Origin: CBDEGK01 sp965237855
GTDB lineage: Bacteria; Pseudomonadota; Gammaproteobacteria; Pseudomonadales; Halieaceae
Reading direction: 5' to 3'
Assembly: GCA_965237855.1 (NCBI GenBank)
Contig: CBDEGK010000001.1
Location: forward strand, 186,001 to 250,000
Length of the DNA stretch: 64,000 nucleotides
In this document: piece after piece, positions 17,634 through 25,694 of the stretch
How positions within the stretch are numbered: the first letter of the stretch is position 1
Layout of the letters: each line of letters opens with the position of its first letter
Position numbers and translations under genes: made by a program
The notes under the pieces: generated by a model
Database searches by the model: none
What the model was told of the DNA's origin: nothing
The model's input: the letters and a program-made list of their open reading frames with translations, nothing else

Positions 17634-18951
17634 AGGCAAGCCCGTCAAGGTGTTCTTTGGTTATGCGTTGCCCACCATAGTTGGCATGTTGGCGATTTCC
17701 TCGGCGACTATTATCGACGGCTTATTCGTCGGCAATTATGTTGGCGCGCCGGCATTGGCGGCAGTAAATATCAGCATGCCGCTGCTGAGTATCGGCTTTG
17801 GCTTTGCTTTTATGCTCGCCATCGGCGGTTCGGTCATGGCGGGAAAATTTCTCGGCGAAAAGAATCAGGAAGCTGCTTCCGCTATATTCACCCGGGTATT
17901 ACTGGTACAAGTCGGCCTGGGTGTGCTGGTGCTGGTGTTGGGTCTGACGTTTCTCGATAGCTTGATCTTCCTGCTGGGTGCTGCACAGGGTGTGGAGGGA
18001 ATGGTCGCCGAATACCTGGTGGTGCTGCTCTGGGCCATGCCCATATTTATGGCTGGTATCTGTATCGAGTATTTTGTCCGCGTCGATGGACGGCCGGTGC
18101 TGGCAGGCATGGCATTCGTGATCGAGGCAGCAGTCAACATTATTCTCGACTGGCTGTTTATCGTCGAATTTGAGTGGGGATTATCCGGTGCCGCCTGGGC
18201 TACCACCATTGCCTATAGCACCGCTATTCTGGTGCTGGTTCCCCACTTTTTTACCGCCCAGTCCAGGTTGAGCTGGAACCTGGCAGTGGGGCGCTGGAAA
18301 GATGTGGGCAGGGCGGCCTTTAACGGCGCCTCGGATTTCGCCAATGAAGCATCTGTCGGCATCACGGCGCTGATTTTCAACTGGGTAATGATGAGCCGGT
18401 TTGGGGTTGATGGTGTAGCGGCATTTGCTATCGTTAACTACATCCTCTTCTCCGGCGTGATATTCGCGTTTGCTATCGGCGACTCGCTGCAGCCGATGGT
18501 CAGTCACTGCCTGGGTGCACGCGACGCGCAGCGCATACGGCAATTTATGCGTATAAGCCTGACCACAGTCGGCCTGGTTGGGCTGGTGGTGGTGGGCCTG
18601 TTGCTGACCACCCCGCAGCTGCTCATCGATATGTTTCTCGATGACAGGAGCGTCGCCACTGAACAGATTGCCAACGATTTCATCACCTTTTTCTGGCCGG
18701 CCTTCCTCTTTAACGGGATTGCTATCTGCCTGGCGGCCTACATGACCGCCATGCACAAACCGATGCCGTCAGCGGTTATCGCCGTGTCGCGTAGCCTGCT
18801 GTTGCCGGGCTTATTTTTGCTCACCTTGCCGCTGTGGTTTGGTGACAGCGGTGTTTTCATGGCGATACCCGCAGCGGAATTTGTGGCCTTCTTTCTCGCC
18901 ATCTATATTTATCGCAAGAACACACCGGAGCGCCTGGTCGCCCTGGCCTGA
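17620..18951 (+). CDS. MATE family efflux transporter
   Basis: 443-residue polytopic inner-membrane protein with about twelve hydrophobic helices in two bundles. The N-terminus (PVKVFFGYALPTIVGMLAISSATIIDGLFVGNYVGAPALAAVNISMP, given here in parts: FGYALPTIVGML and DGLFVGNYVG) is typical of MatE domains, and GDSLQPMVSHCLGARD near residue 290 marks the second repeat. Such proteins export cationic drugs or metabolites using Na+ or H+. The ATG lies inside the 3' end of the sulfotransferase pseudogene, suggesting co-transcription. Confidence 0.9.
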   Translation: MDPLKGKPVKVFFGYALPTIVGMLAISSATIIDGLFVGNYVGAPALAAVNISMPLLSIGFGFAFMLAIGGSVMAGKFLGEKNQEAASAIFTRVLLVQVGLGVLVLVLGLTFLDSLIFLLGAAQGVEGMVAEYLVVLLWAMPIFMAGICIEYFVRVDGRPVLAGMAFVIEAAVNIILDWLFIVEFEWGLSGAAWATTIAYSTAILVLVPHFFTAQSRLSWNLAVGRWKDVGRAAFNGASDFANEASVGITALIFNWVMMSRFGVDGVAAFAIVNYILFSGVIFAFAIGDSLQPMVSHCLGARDAQRIRQFMRISLTTVGLVGLVVVGLLLTTPQLLIDMFLDDRSVATEQIANDFITFFWPAFLFNGIAICLAAYMTAMHKPMPSAVIAVSRSLLLPGLFLLTLPLWFGDSGVFMAIPAAEFVAFFLAIYIYRKNTPERLVALA

Positions 18952-18980
18952 ACCAAATCGGACAAGAAAAGGAAACAACC

Positions 18981-20966
18981 ATGACCACGAAGCATGTACT
19001 GATTTATTCAGCGGTGGTGCTGCTGAGCGCCTGTTCCAAGCCAACCCTGGAGGTCGGTCCTGACGCCGATGCCCAGGGCCACAGTGCCCCCACAGAACAG
19101 ACGGCAGCGGCCAATGCCCGGGTGTTAAATGAAAGGCCCTTTGCAAATGAGCAGGATTTTGCCGATGCCCAGCGTGGCTTGATTGCCCGCATGCCCGATC
19201 TTACCATCGCCAAAAAGAGCGGTGGGACCACCTGGGATCAAACTGCCTACGAATTCATGGGGGAAGAGGTGCCCGCCAGTGCTAACCCCAGCCTGTGGCG
19301 ACAGGCACGGCTGAACAACTTGCACGGCCTGTACAAGGTTACCGATGGTATTCACCAATTGCGCGGCCATGACCTTGCCAATATGACTTTGATCGACAGT
19401 GACAATGGCTGGATCGTGGTTGATCCCCTGACTTCTAAGGAGACGGCGCAGACGGCACTGGCCTTTGCCCGGCAACAGCTGGGCAATAAGCCGGTAGTAG
19501 CCGTGCTGTTTACCCACTCCCATATCGACCATTTCGGCGGTGTGCTGGGTGTGGTCAGAGAGGCCGATGTGAGGAAAGGCGGCGTGCGCATTATCGCACC
19601 GGAAGGTTTTATGGAGGAGGCCACCAGCGAAAATGTGATAGCCGGTATCGCCATGATGCGTCGTGCCCAGTACATGTACGGCAGTCGTTTAGCCCGTAGT
19701 GAGCGGGGTCATATTGGTTCCGGCCTGGGTAAAAACCCGGCCCTGGGTACTGTGGGCCTGTTGCCGCCCACGGATATCATCGATCATGACACCACCGAAT
19801 TGACCATTGATGGTGTCCGTATTCAGTTCCAATATGCACCGGAATCGGAGGCACCCGCCGAATACATGTTCTACCTGCCCCAGTACCGCGCATTCTGCGG
19901 CGCCGAAGTGGTATCCAGCAACCTCCATAATCTCTATACCCTGCGCGGCGCCAAGGTTAGAAATGCCTTGAAATGGAGTTCGTATATCAATGAAAGTATT
20001 GAAGTTTTTCCTGAAGCGAGTGTCTATTTTGGTAGCCATCACTGGCCCCGCTGGGGACGTGAAAACCTGGTGGAGTTCCTCGAAATCCAGCGCGACACGT
20101 ACAAGTATATCCACGACCAGACGGTGCGGATGTTCAACGCCGGTATGACGTCGCGGGAGATAGCGGAAGAGCTGGAGTTGCCCGCAGAACTGCGCACCAC
20201 CTTTTCCAACGCTGACTATTACGGCACGGTTCGGCACAACGCCAAGGCGGTCTACCAGGGCTATCTCGGCTGGTACGATGCCAACCCCGCTAATCTCAAC
20301 CCATTACCGCCGAGACAGGCCGGTGAACGCTATGTGGTCATGATGGGTGGCTCACAGGCGCTGCTGGAAAAAGCACAGGCCTACTATGAGCAAGGTGAAT
20401 ACCGTTGGGTCGCCGAAGTCCTCAATCACCTGGTATTTGCCGAGCCGGATAATGTCGAGGCCAAAGCCCTGTTAGCGCGCGCCTACGATCAGATGGGCTA
20501 CCAGGCGGAATCGGGCCCCTGGCGGGACGTCTATCTGACGGCGGCGTTTGAATTGCGCCATGGCGGCCCCACACAAGCCGTGACCGATTTATCGGCCACC
20601 CGTGACCTGATGAAACATACACCGCTACCGTTGATGTTTAATTCCATGGCGGTGCGCCTGAAAGGTCCTGAGGCGGCGGGGGAAAGTCTTCGCATCAAGA
20701 TGGTGTTTAGCGATCTCAATGAGAGCTACCTGCTCAGTGTAGAAAATGCGGTGCTCCATCACCGCGAAGCGCGCCCAGGGGAGAGCGCAGATGCCGTCCT
20801 GACATTGACTCGTGAACTCTTCCTCGACCTGGCGCTGAAAACATCTTCCCTACAGGAGGTGTTGTTTTCAGATGACCTGAGTCTGGAAGGAAGCAAGCTG
20901 GCCCTGGTGCGGTTCTTCGCCCTGCAGGACCAGCCCGATGGTATGTTTCCTGTAGTTACTCCCTAA
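18981..20966 (+). CDS. Alkyl sulfatase, metallo-beta-lactamase fold (SdsA1/BDS1/YjcS family), lipoprotein
   Basis: 661-residue linear alkylsulfatase that hydrolyses primary alkyl sulfates such as SDS to alcohol and sulfate with two zinc ions. The metal motif THSHIDHFGG begins at residue 178 (His179, His181, Asp183, His184). The central helical dimerisation domain and a C-terminal SCP2-like domain (from about residue 545) fit family length. The N-terminus MTTKHVLIYSAVVLLSAC carries a lipobox ending in Cys18, so it is probably a periplasmic lipoprotein. It follows the MATE gene by 29 bp, with an AAGGAAA ribosome site. Released alcohols could feed the fatty-acid pathways encoded around it. Confidence 0.93.
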   Translation: MTTKHVLIYSAVVLLSACSKPTLEVGPDADAQGHSAPTEQTAAANARVLNERPFANEQDFADAQRGLIARMPDLTIAKKSGGTTWDQTAYEFMGEEVPASANPSLWRQARLNNLHGLYKVTDGIHQLRGHDLANMTLIDSDNGWIVVDPLTSKETAQTALAFARQQLGNKPVVAVLFTHSHIDHFGGVLGVVREADVRKGGVRIIAPEGFMEEATSENVIAGIAMMRRAQYMYGSRLARSERGHIGSGLGKNPALGTVGLLPPTDIIDHDTTELTIDGVRIQFQYAPESEAPAEYMFYLPQYRAFCGAEVVSSNLHNLYTLRGAKVRNALKWSSYINESIEVFPEASVYFGSHHWPRWGRENLVEFLEIQRDTYKYIHDQTVRMFNAGMTSREIAEELELPAELRTTFSNADYYGTVRHNAKAVYQGYLGWYDANPANLNPLPPRQAGERYVVMMGGSQALLEKAQAYYEQGEYRWVAEVLNHLVFAEPDNVEAKALLARAYDQMGYQAESGPWRDVYLTAAFELRHGGPTQAVTDLSATRDLMKHTPLPLMFNSMAVRLKGPEAAGESLRIKMVFSDLNESYLLSVENAVLHHREARPGESADAVLTLTRELFLDLALKTSSLQEVLFSDDLSLEGSKLALVRFFALQDQPDGMFPVVTP

Positions 20967-20974
20967 GCGACGCC

Positions 20975-21304
20975 CTAGCTTCCCGCTTGCGCTACAGCAG
21001 TGGCGTGAGTGGGAATGCTATCCATAGCACTGGCTATGGCGTCTTTGTAGCAGGCGCGGCCTGCCTGTGATTGGCGGGCGGTCAGTCGGCGTGTGTTATT
21101 GAGATCACACACAGTTTTGGCGGCGCTGCGAATCCGCGCCTGTAGTTTCTCCTGATCGGCGGGCAGTGCCAGGTTGAGATCCGCATAAGACACTGCACGG
21201 GTTTCGATCTGCAGGTTGTGATCTCCGGCGCTGGCGGCACTGGCTGTGAAAACCGTGGCGGCTATGGCTACGGCAGTTGCGTACTTGATGAATTGCGTTT
21301 TCAT
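20975..21304 (-). CDS. UrcA family protein
   Basis: 109-residue secreted protein with a signal peptide (KYATAVAIAATVFTASAASA, cleavage near residue 26) and the UrcA-family core VSYADLNLALPADQEKLQARI followed by the AAKTVCDL...RACYKDAI cysteine pair. The family is common in sphingomonads and Cellvibrionales, and its function is unknown. It is monocistronic on the minus strand. Its upstream region carries two identical 12-bp direct repeats 21 bp apart (21388-21420), which look like a regulator site. Confidence 0.85.
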   Translation of the reverse strand: MKTQFIKYATAVAIAATVFTASAASAGDHNLQIETRAVSYADLNLALPADQEKLQARIRSAAKTVCDLNNTRRLTARQSQAGRACYKDAIASAMDSIPTHATAVAQAGS

Positions 21305-21387
21305 GGTGTTTCTCCCTGGCTGTCTATGGATGCAGGCCTGAGCCTTGCGTGCATATTGACCGCAGAGAGAGGGTTTGTTCAGCGAAT

Positions 21388-21420
21388 TGCGATGAGTTGA
21401 AGGCTGGCTGCGATGAGTTG
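21388..21420. promoter_or_regulatory. Two identical 12-bp direct repeats with 21-bp period upstream of urcA-like gene
   Basis: TGCGATGAGTTG occurs at 21388-21399 and again at 21409-21420. A 21-bp period places both on one DNA face, as for dimeric response regulators (for example LytTR type). They lie about 85-115 bp upstream of the UrcA start codon. The regulator is not identified. Confidence 0.5.
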
Positions 21421-21421
21421 C

Positions 21422-21444
21422 AAAAAAAAGGCCCCGTAGGGTGG
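21422..21444 (-). terminator. Possible weak intrinsic terminator after the GST pseudogene
   Basis: On the minus strand a short CCC-TAC-GGG hairpin in a GC-rich stretch is followed by a run of eight T residues just downstream of the GST stop. The stem is short, so the assignment is tentative. Confidence 0.3.
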
Positions 21445-21450
21445 ATGGCT

Positions 21451-22085
21451 TTAGCTGGCAGTCTGCCAGTGCTGACTAATTACCGTGGCGACTACAGGGT
21501 GGGACTCGACTCGCGCAAGTAAAGCGAGGAAATCAGGATGGGTCTCTGCCAGGTGCGCGCGTGTGCCAGACCACGTGGATACCACAACCGCCAGAAAATC
21601 GAGGGCGTTCGGTTCACTGCCTCCCAGACAGCCTGAACCCGAATACTGGCTGGCGAAAATATCCCAGTTGTTATGCAAGCGCTGCACTGCACCTTTCGAA
21701 CAATCTCGTTGAAAGCGTCATCTTCCCCTGCTACCAGGCGCTCGGGGTAATCGATAATGCCGATGAGGGAATAGCAATTTGCCGAGATATAAACCAGGCC
21801 GCGAATTGCCTGCGCGCGCAGCTCGGGCTGCGCCGGTAAGAGGCCGGAGGAGGGAAAATCCAGGCCCAGCTGTATCAGTATCGCTGCGCTCTCCGTAAGT
21901 ATGCTGCCGTCGGGCAGCACCAGTGTTGGAATCTGTTTTAGGGGATTGAGCTCTGCCAATTTTTGCAGCGCAGAATCGGGCTCCCAGGACGCTGCATCAA
22001 CGATTTGGCAAGGTGCCTCCGTGAGTGTCAGCGCCATCTCGATGGCTGCTGAGCCCGAGCCTTTGAAACCGTACAGGGTATACAT
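21451..22085 (-). pseudogene. Glutathione S-transferase, frameshifted by a 5-bp tandem duplication
   Basis: The first frame encodes a GST N-terminal domain (MYTLYGFKGSGSAAIEMAL, then NPLKQIPTLVLPDGSILTESAAIL with the cis-Pro and ES glutathione motifs). It breaks near 21685, where a TGCAG unit is present twice in tandem (minus strand; 21682-21691). Removing one unit joins ...FNEIVRKVQ to RLHNNWDIFASQY and the rest of the C-terminal helical domain, giving a 209-residue protein of normal GST length. As given it would yield a 197-residue product with an unrelated tail. It is either a recent slippage mutation or a sequencing artefact. Confidence 0.8.
21682..21691. repeat. Tandem CTGCA-CTGCA duplication causing the GST frameshift
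   Basis: Two adjacent copies of the pentamer CTGCA. Deleting one restores the GST reading frame exactly. Confidence 0.75.
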
Positions 22086-22150
22086 GGCCTTCCTCTAACT
22101 TTTCTGTGTCAGCAACTGCCATTAAGGTTAGTAGATGCTGTGAAGGCTTG

Positions 22151-23827
22151 CTAATTTCCCCAGTAAATGAACTCGTCGTCGGCTGTGATGGGCTGTGCCA
22201 GATGCTTGTCCACCGAAATCGGGGCGGCAATAAATTGCGGCCAGCCGGGTTTGCTCCAGTCTTTCTGGCCTTCCGTCATCACCGCCTGCATTCGCGCTAA
22301 CTGCTCTGGCTCACTGTCGGTGAGATTGTGTTGCTCGGTGGGATCGTCATTGAGATTGAACAGCCAGCTCTTACCGGGGGGATTGCTGACTTGCAGTTTC
22401 CAGCCCTGGGAGAGGGAGGTGCTGTAGCCACCGGAGCGCCAGTGCAAACTGTCGTGGGGGGTGCCTGTCGCTGCGCCAGTCAAGTAGGGCATCAAGTCGA
22501 CACCGTCGTAAATCCGATCGTTGGGCAGTTCAACGCCGGCCGCCGCCGCTGCGGTGGCGAAGACATCAATATGGGAAGCCGATTGCTCATACTGGCCGCC
22601 TGCCGCCAATTTGGTGGGCCACTTGACGAAAAAAGGTGTGTGAATGCCGCCTTCGAAAAAGGTCATTTTCCAGCCCCGGTAGGGGGCGTTTAGATTGGGC
22701 AGGCCAACATAGTGGGCGCCGCCGTTGTCACTGGTGAATATCACCAGGGTGTTTTCTTCCAGCCCGTTTTCCCGCAGCGCATCCATGACCTGGCCGACAC
22801 CGCGATCCACCGCTAGCATCATGGCGCCGTATACACGCTCGGTATGGTTCTCGATCATGGGTAGCGCGTCGTAGTCCGCTTTGGTCGCATGTAGCGGGGT
22901 ATGGGGTGCGTTGTAAGCCAGGTACATGAAAAACGGCCGATTGCGGTTGGCCTCGATCACATTCACCGCGTGCTCCGACAGGTAGTCAGTCATGTACTTG
23001 TCGGGGATGAAACGTTGTTCCTGGTTGTAGCGCACGGCGAAGGCCAGGTTGGGCCAGAGGAAGGTGTCGATGGGGTCAAATTCCTGGATGGATTTGATGT
23101 GTTCGTGATCGTCAAATTCTGCATAGGCGGCACCGCCTGCCAGAAAGCCGAGGAATTCATCAAAGCCGCGCTCGGTGGGTGTTTGTCCTTCAGTTTCACC
23201 CAGGTGCCATTTGCCCAGGGCAACGCTGTGGTAGTTATTCTCGGCCAGTAGCTTCGGCAGCATGATTTCCGATTGTGGAACGCCCTTGGCCTCGTAGGCC
23301 GGATGCAAATCCACGTTTTCTTCATAGACCTCTGAATTGAAAGGGCGTTCGTCGTTGTTCATGGAGGAGGTCAGGCGCATAAAACTCAATGGCGCCGGGG
23401 TGAATTCAAAACCAAAACGGGTAGGGTAGCGCCCGGTCAACATGGCTGCGCGCGACGGTGCGCAGGTAGCGTTGCCGGTATAGCCGTTGGTGAGGTGTAC
23501 GCCCCGTTGGGCTATGGCATCAATATGGGGGGTTTGCACGGCGCCATCGCCAAGGCCGCCACCGTAGAAGGAAATGTCATTCCAGCCCAGGTCATCGACC
23601 AGTATGACGACAATATTGGGTGGCCGCTCATCGGCCGGTGTCTCAGCGTGAGTCGGTCCCTGCTGCCAGTGCACGGGTTGAGTCGGCAAGCGTGGCTCGC
23701 GCAATTCGGCCAGCATACCCAGGGCGCCGTGAGTGGCTGCCCAGGTCACCACGTCATTGAAGTTGAGGTATACAATGAGAAACAGGCCTGTAACGATACC
23801 TGCAATCCAGGTTGTTATTGAATTCAT
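22151..23827 (-). CDS. Sulfatase (arylsulfatase family), membrane-anchored
   Basis: 558-residue type I sulfatase. The calcium-binding start PNIVVILVDDLGWNDISFYGG is given in part as VVILVDDLGWND, and the CAPSR motif at about residue 122 holds the Cys converted to formylglycine, followed by GRYPTRFG. LGKWHLG and the FTSDNGG calcium motif complete the set. An N-terminal hydrophobic helix (TTWIAGIVTGLFLIVYL) suggests export or anchoring. It hydrolyses sulfate esters; substrate unknown. No formylglycine-generating enzyme is visible nearby. It diverges from the DUF2855 gene, and the palindromic site at 23844-23864 lies 17 bp upstream, so the TetR at 24994 may control it. The start could also be 23851. 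Confidence 0.9.
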   Translation of the reverse strand: MNSITTWIAGIVTGLFLIVYLNFNDVVTWAATHGALGMLAELREPRLPTQPVHWQQGPTHAETPADERPPNIVVILVDDLGWNDISFYGGGLGDGAVQTPHIDAIAQRGVHLTNGYTGNATCAPSRAAMLTGRYPTRFGFEFTPAPLSFMRLTSSMNNDERPFNSEVYEENVDLHPAYEAKGVPQSEIMLPKLLAENNYHSVALGKWHLGETEGQTPTERGFDEFLGFLAGGAAYAEFDDHEHIKSIQEFDPIDTFLWPNLAFAVRYNQEQRFIPDKYMTDYLSEHAVNVIEANRNRPFFMYLAYNAPHTPLHATKADYDALPMIENHTERVYGAMMLAVDRGVGQVMDALRENGLEENTLVIFTSDNGGAHYVGLPNLNAPYRGWKMTFFEGGIHTPFFVKWPTKLAAGGQYEQSASHIDVFATAAAAAGVELPNDRIYDGVDLMPYLTGAATGTPHDSLHWRSGGYSTSLSQGWKLQVSNPPGKSWLFNLNDDPTEQHNLTDSEPEQLARMQAVMTEGQKDWSKPGWPQFIAAPISVDKHLAQPITADDEFIYWGN

Positions 23828-23843
23828 AGAAAGCCCATACACA

Positions 23844-23864
23844 ATTGGCATTAGTTGTGCCAAT
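23844..23864. promoter_or_regulatory. Palindromic operator, site 1 (sulfatase/DUF2855 divergent promoter)
   Basis: Arms ATTGGCA and TGCCAAT are separated by 7 bp. The site matches site 2 at 25638-25658 at 18 of 21 positions. It lies midway between two divergent start codons (17 bp from the sulfatase start, 29 bp from DUF2855), which fits an operator for the local TetR regulator. Binding is inferred. Confidence 0.6.
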
Positions 23865-23892
23865 ATTCTCCACCATTCAATTCAGGAGTGCA

Positions 23893-24993
23893 ATGATGTC
23901 AGAACAAATTACCTCCCAAACCATGGAAGTACGGAAAGATAGTTGGGGTGATACCCGTATTGTCGCAGAACAAGTTAACACTGAACTCGCTGAGAACGAG
24001 GTGTTGCTAAAGGTGGATCGCTTTGCCCTGACTGCCAACAATATCTCTTACGCGGGTGCCGGCGATATGCTCGGCTACTGGGGTTTCTTTCCCGCAGAGG
24101 AAGGCTGGGGCCGTATTCCGGCGATGGCCTGGGGCGATGTGTTGGCGTCGAATCACCCTGAGATTGAAGCGGGTGAGCGGGTGTGGGGTTTTTTCCCCAT
24201 GGGGACCCACCTGAGAATACTGGCTGGTAAAGTTCGAGAAGACCAGTTTGTGGATGTCTCAAGTCACAGGGCTGAATACGCGCCAGCGTACGCTCAATTC
24301 ACCCGGGCTGCTGCTTTGCCCATCTATGAAGAGGCGCGTGAGGACCAGGACAGTTTACTGCGAGGTTTGTTCATGACCTCCTGGCTGGCGGAAGACTTCA
24401 TGTGGGACAACGACTATTTCGGAGCTGAAGCCTTCCTGATCACCAGTGCCTCCAGTAAAACCAGTATTGCGCTGGGTTTTGCGGTTACACAGCGCGGAGA
24501 AAAACGCAGTATCGGGCTGACCTCTTCATCGAACAAGGCGTTTTGTGAGAGCCTGGGTTGTTATGATGAAGTGGTGACCTACGATGAGCTGACCAGTCTC
24601 GATGCATCAATGCCGGTGGTGATGGTTGATATGGCGGGTAGTGCCAGTGTGATCAGTACGCTGCACCATCACTTCGCGGACAATATGAAATACTCTTGCC
24701 GGGTTGGCGCTACACACTACACGGAGATGGGAGCAGTTGACGATCTTCCCGGCGCCCAGCCGGAATTTTTCTTCGCTCCCAGTCAGGTGCAAAAGCGCAG
24801 TGCCGAACTTGGTGCCGGGGAATTGATGATGAAATTAGGAGTGGCCTATGTCGCATTTCGCCAATTTGCCGATAGCTGGCTGACGGTAGTTCAGGGCAGG
24901 GGCCCGGAGGTGGTTGATGCAACCTATCAGCAGGTGTTGGCAGGCGGGGTGTCGCCGACCGAGGGACAGATATTATCCATGTGGCCTGAGTAG
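23893..24993 (+). CDS. DUF2855 family protein (MDR-like)
   Basis: 366-residue DUF2855 protein. The fold recalls medium-chain dehydrogenases: an N-terminal GroES-like half (ENEVLLKVDRFALTANNISYA and GRIPAMAWGDVLASNHPEIEAGERVWGFFPMG in parts) followed by a Rossmann-like half (FLITSASSKTSIALGF; IGLTSSSNKAFCESLGCYDEVVTYDEL). No zinc-binding pattern is visible. Function is unknown; quinone-reductase-like chemistry is possible. A CAGGAGTG site precedes ATGs at 23893 and 23896. Its stop codon directly abuts the stop of the convergent TetR gene. The shared operator ties it to the sulfatase and the ligase/GST operon. Confidence 0.85.
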   Translation: MMSEQITSQTMEVRKDSWGDTRIVAEQVNTELAENEVLLKVDRFALTANNISYAGAGDMLGYWGFFPAEEGWGRIPAMAWGDVLASNHPEIEAGERVWGFFPMGTHLRILAGKVREDQFVDVSSHRAEYAPAYAQFTRAAALPIYEEAREDQDSLLRGLFMTSWLAEDFMWDNDYFGAEAFLITSASSKTSIALGFAVTQRGEKRSIGLTSSSNKAFCESLGCYDEVVTYDELTSLDASMPVVMVDMAGSASVISTLHHHFADNMKYSCRVGATHYTEMGAVDDLPGAQPEFFFAPSQVQKRSAELGAGELMMKLGVAYVAFRQFADSWLTVVQGRGPEVVDATYQQVLAGGVSPTEGQILSMWPE

Positions 24994-25599
24994 CTACCCA
25001 GTCGGTACCTCAAACAACAGGTAAAGCATTTCGGCGATGGTCTCGACGGTCGCCTTGTTGCTGAGGCCCTGGGTGGTGCGCAGGCGATGCCAGGTTTCGA
25101 AGCCCATTACCGCTTCCGCCGCGGCCTGTCGTTTTGCCGGCAAAAGCTTGAACTCAGGCAGCCAGCCCTCCAGGTCTTTGCGCAGCCCTTTCATATTGCG
25201 GGCATAGTTTTTTCGCAACGCGGCAGATTTCCACAATTGAGCCTGGGTAGACAGCATGGTTAATTGCAATTGTTCGAAGGCCTGGTCATGTCGCTCCACC
25301 GCGTGGAGTATCCGCTCGGACAGGCTGCCATCTCGATCGCCGCCGAGAAACAGGTTCTCGTAGGTGTCGCGCATCAGTGCATCCATGGAGAGGAATACGC
25401 TTTCCATGTCTGAAAAATGTCGAAAAACGGTCCGTATGCCTACTTCGGCTCGATCGGATACTTGCTGGGCCGTGGGCACAAGGTTGCCTTCCTCGACCAG
25501 CGAGATGACGGCATTAACAATCAGCTGTCGACTGCGCTGACTGCGCAGGGCGCGACCGTCTTGAGTAGGTTTCACGGTAGTTTGTTTCTCTTTGTTCAT
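24994..25599 (-). CDS. TetR family regulator, candidate controller of the sulfatase/ligase/GST unit
   Basis: 201-residue protein with a TetR-type DNA-binding domain: RSRQLIVNAVISLVEEGN, then VPTAQQVSDRAEVGIRTVFRHFSDMESVF, given in part as AEVGIRTVFRHFSD. The C-terminal ligand domain is unassigned. The start codon lies 39 bp from operator site 2 (25638-25658), which overlaps the divergent ligase promoter; autoregulation and repression of the ligase operon are likely. It converges tail-to-tail with the DUF2855 gene without any gap. Confidence 0.88.
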   Translation of the reverse strand: MNKEKQTTVKPTQDGRALRSQRSRQLIVNAVISLVEEGNLVPTAQQVSDRAEVGIRTVFRHFSDMESVFLSMDALMRDTYENLFLGGDRDGSLSERILHAVERHDQAFEQLQLTMLSTQAQLWKSAALRKNYARNMKGLRKDLEGWLPEFKLLPAKRQAAAEAVMGFETWHRLRTTQGLSNKATVETIAEMLYLLFEVPTG

Positions 25600-25637
25600 G
25601 GCGTGCTTATAGTGTTATTTTCAAATAAGTATAAACT

Positions 25638-25658
25638 ATTGACATTAATTGTGCCATT
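25638..25658. promoter_or_regulatory. Operator, site 2 (TetR/ligase divergent promoter)
   Basis: Same 21-bp pattern as site 1 with three differences; left arm ATTGACA, right arm TGCCATT, 7-bp centre. It contains the -35 hexamer of the ligase promoter, so a bound repressor would block RNA polymerase. Confidence 0.6.
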
Positions 25659-25666
25659 AGTATGCT
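25639..25666 (+). promoter_or_regulatory. Sigma-70-like promoter for the ligase/GST operon
   Basis: A perfect -35 TTGACA (25639-25644) and a -10-like TATGCT (25661-25666) are separated by 16 bp, in an AT-rich spacer. The predicted transcript start near 25673 precedes the ligase ATG at 25695. Confidence 0.55.
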
Positions 25667-25694
25667 TGCAAGTCGAGTATCGGGGGACGTTCAG

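Noticed and set aside
18181..18756. 191-codon open frame antisense to the MATE gene
   Set aside because: Low-complexity His/Gln-rich product with no domain, lying fully inside a well-supported transporter gene.
19689..20237. 182-codon open frame antisense to the alkylsulfatase
   Set aside because: Composition and position are those of a shadow frame of a GC-rich gene; no start signal.
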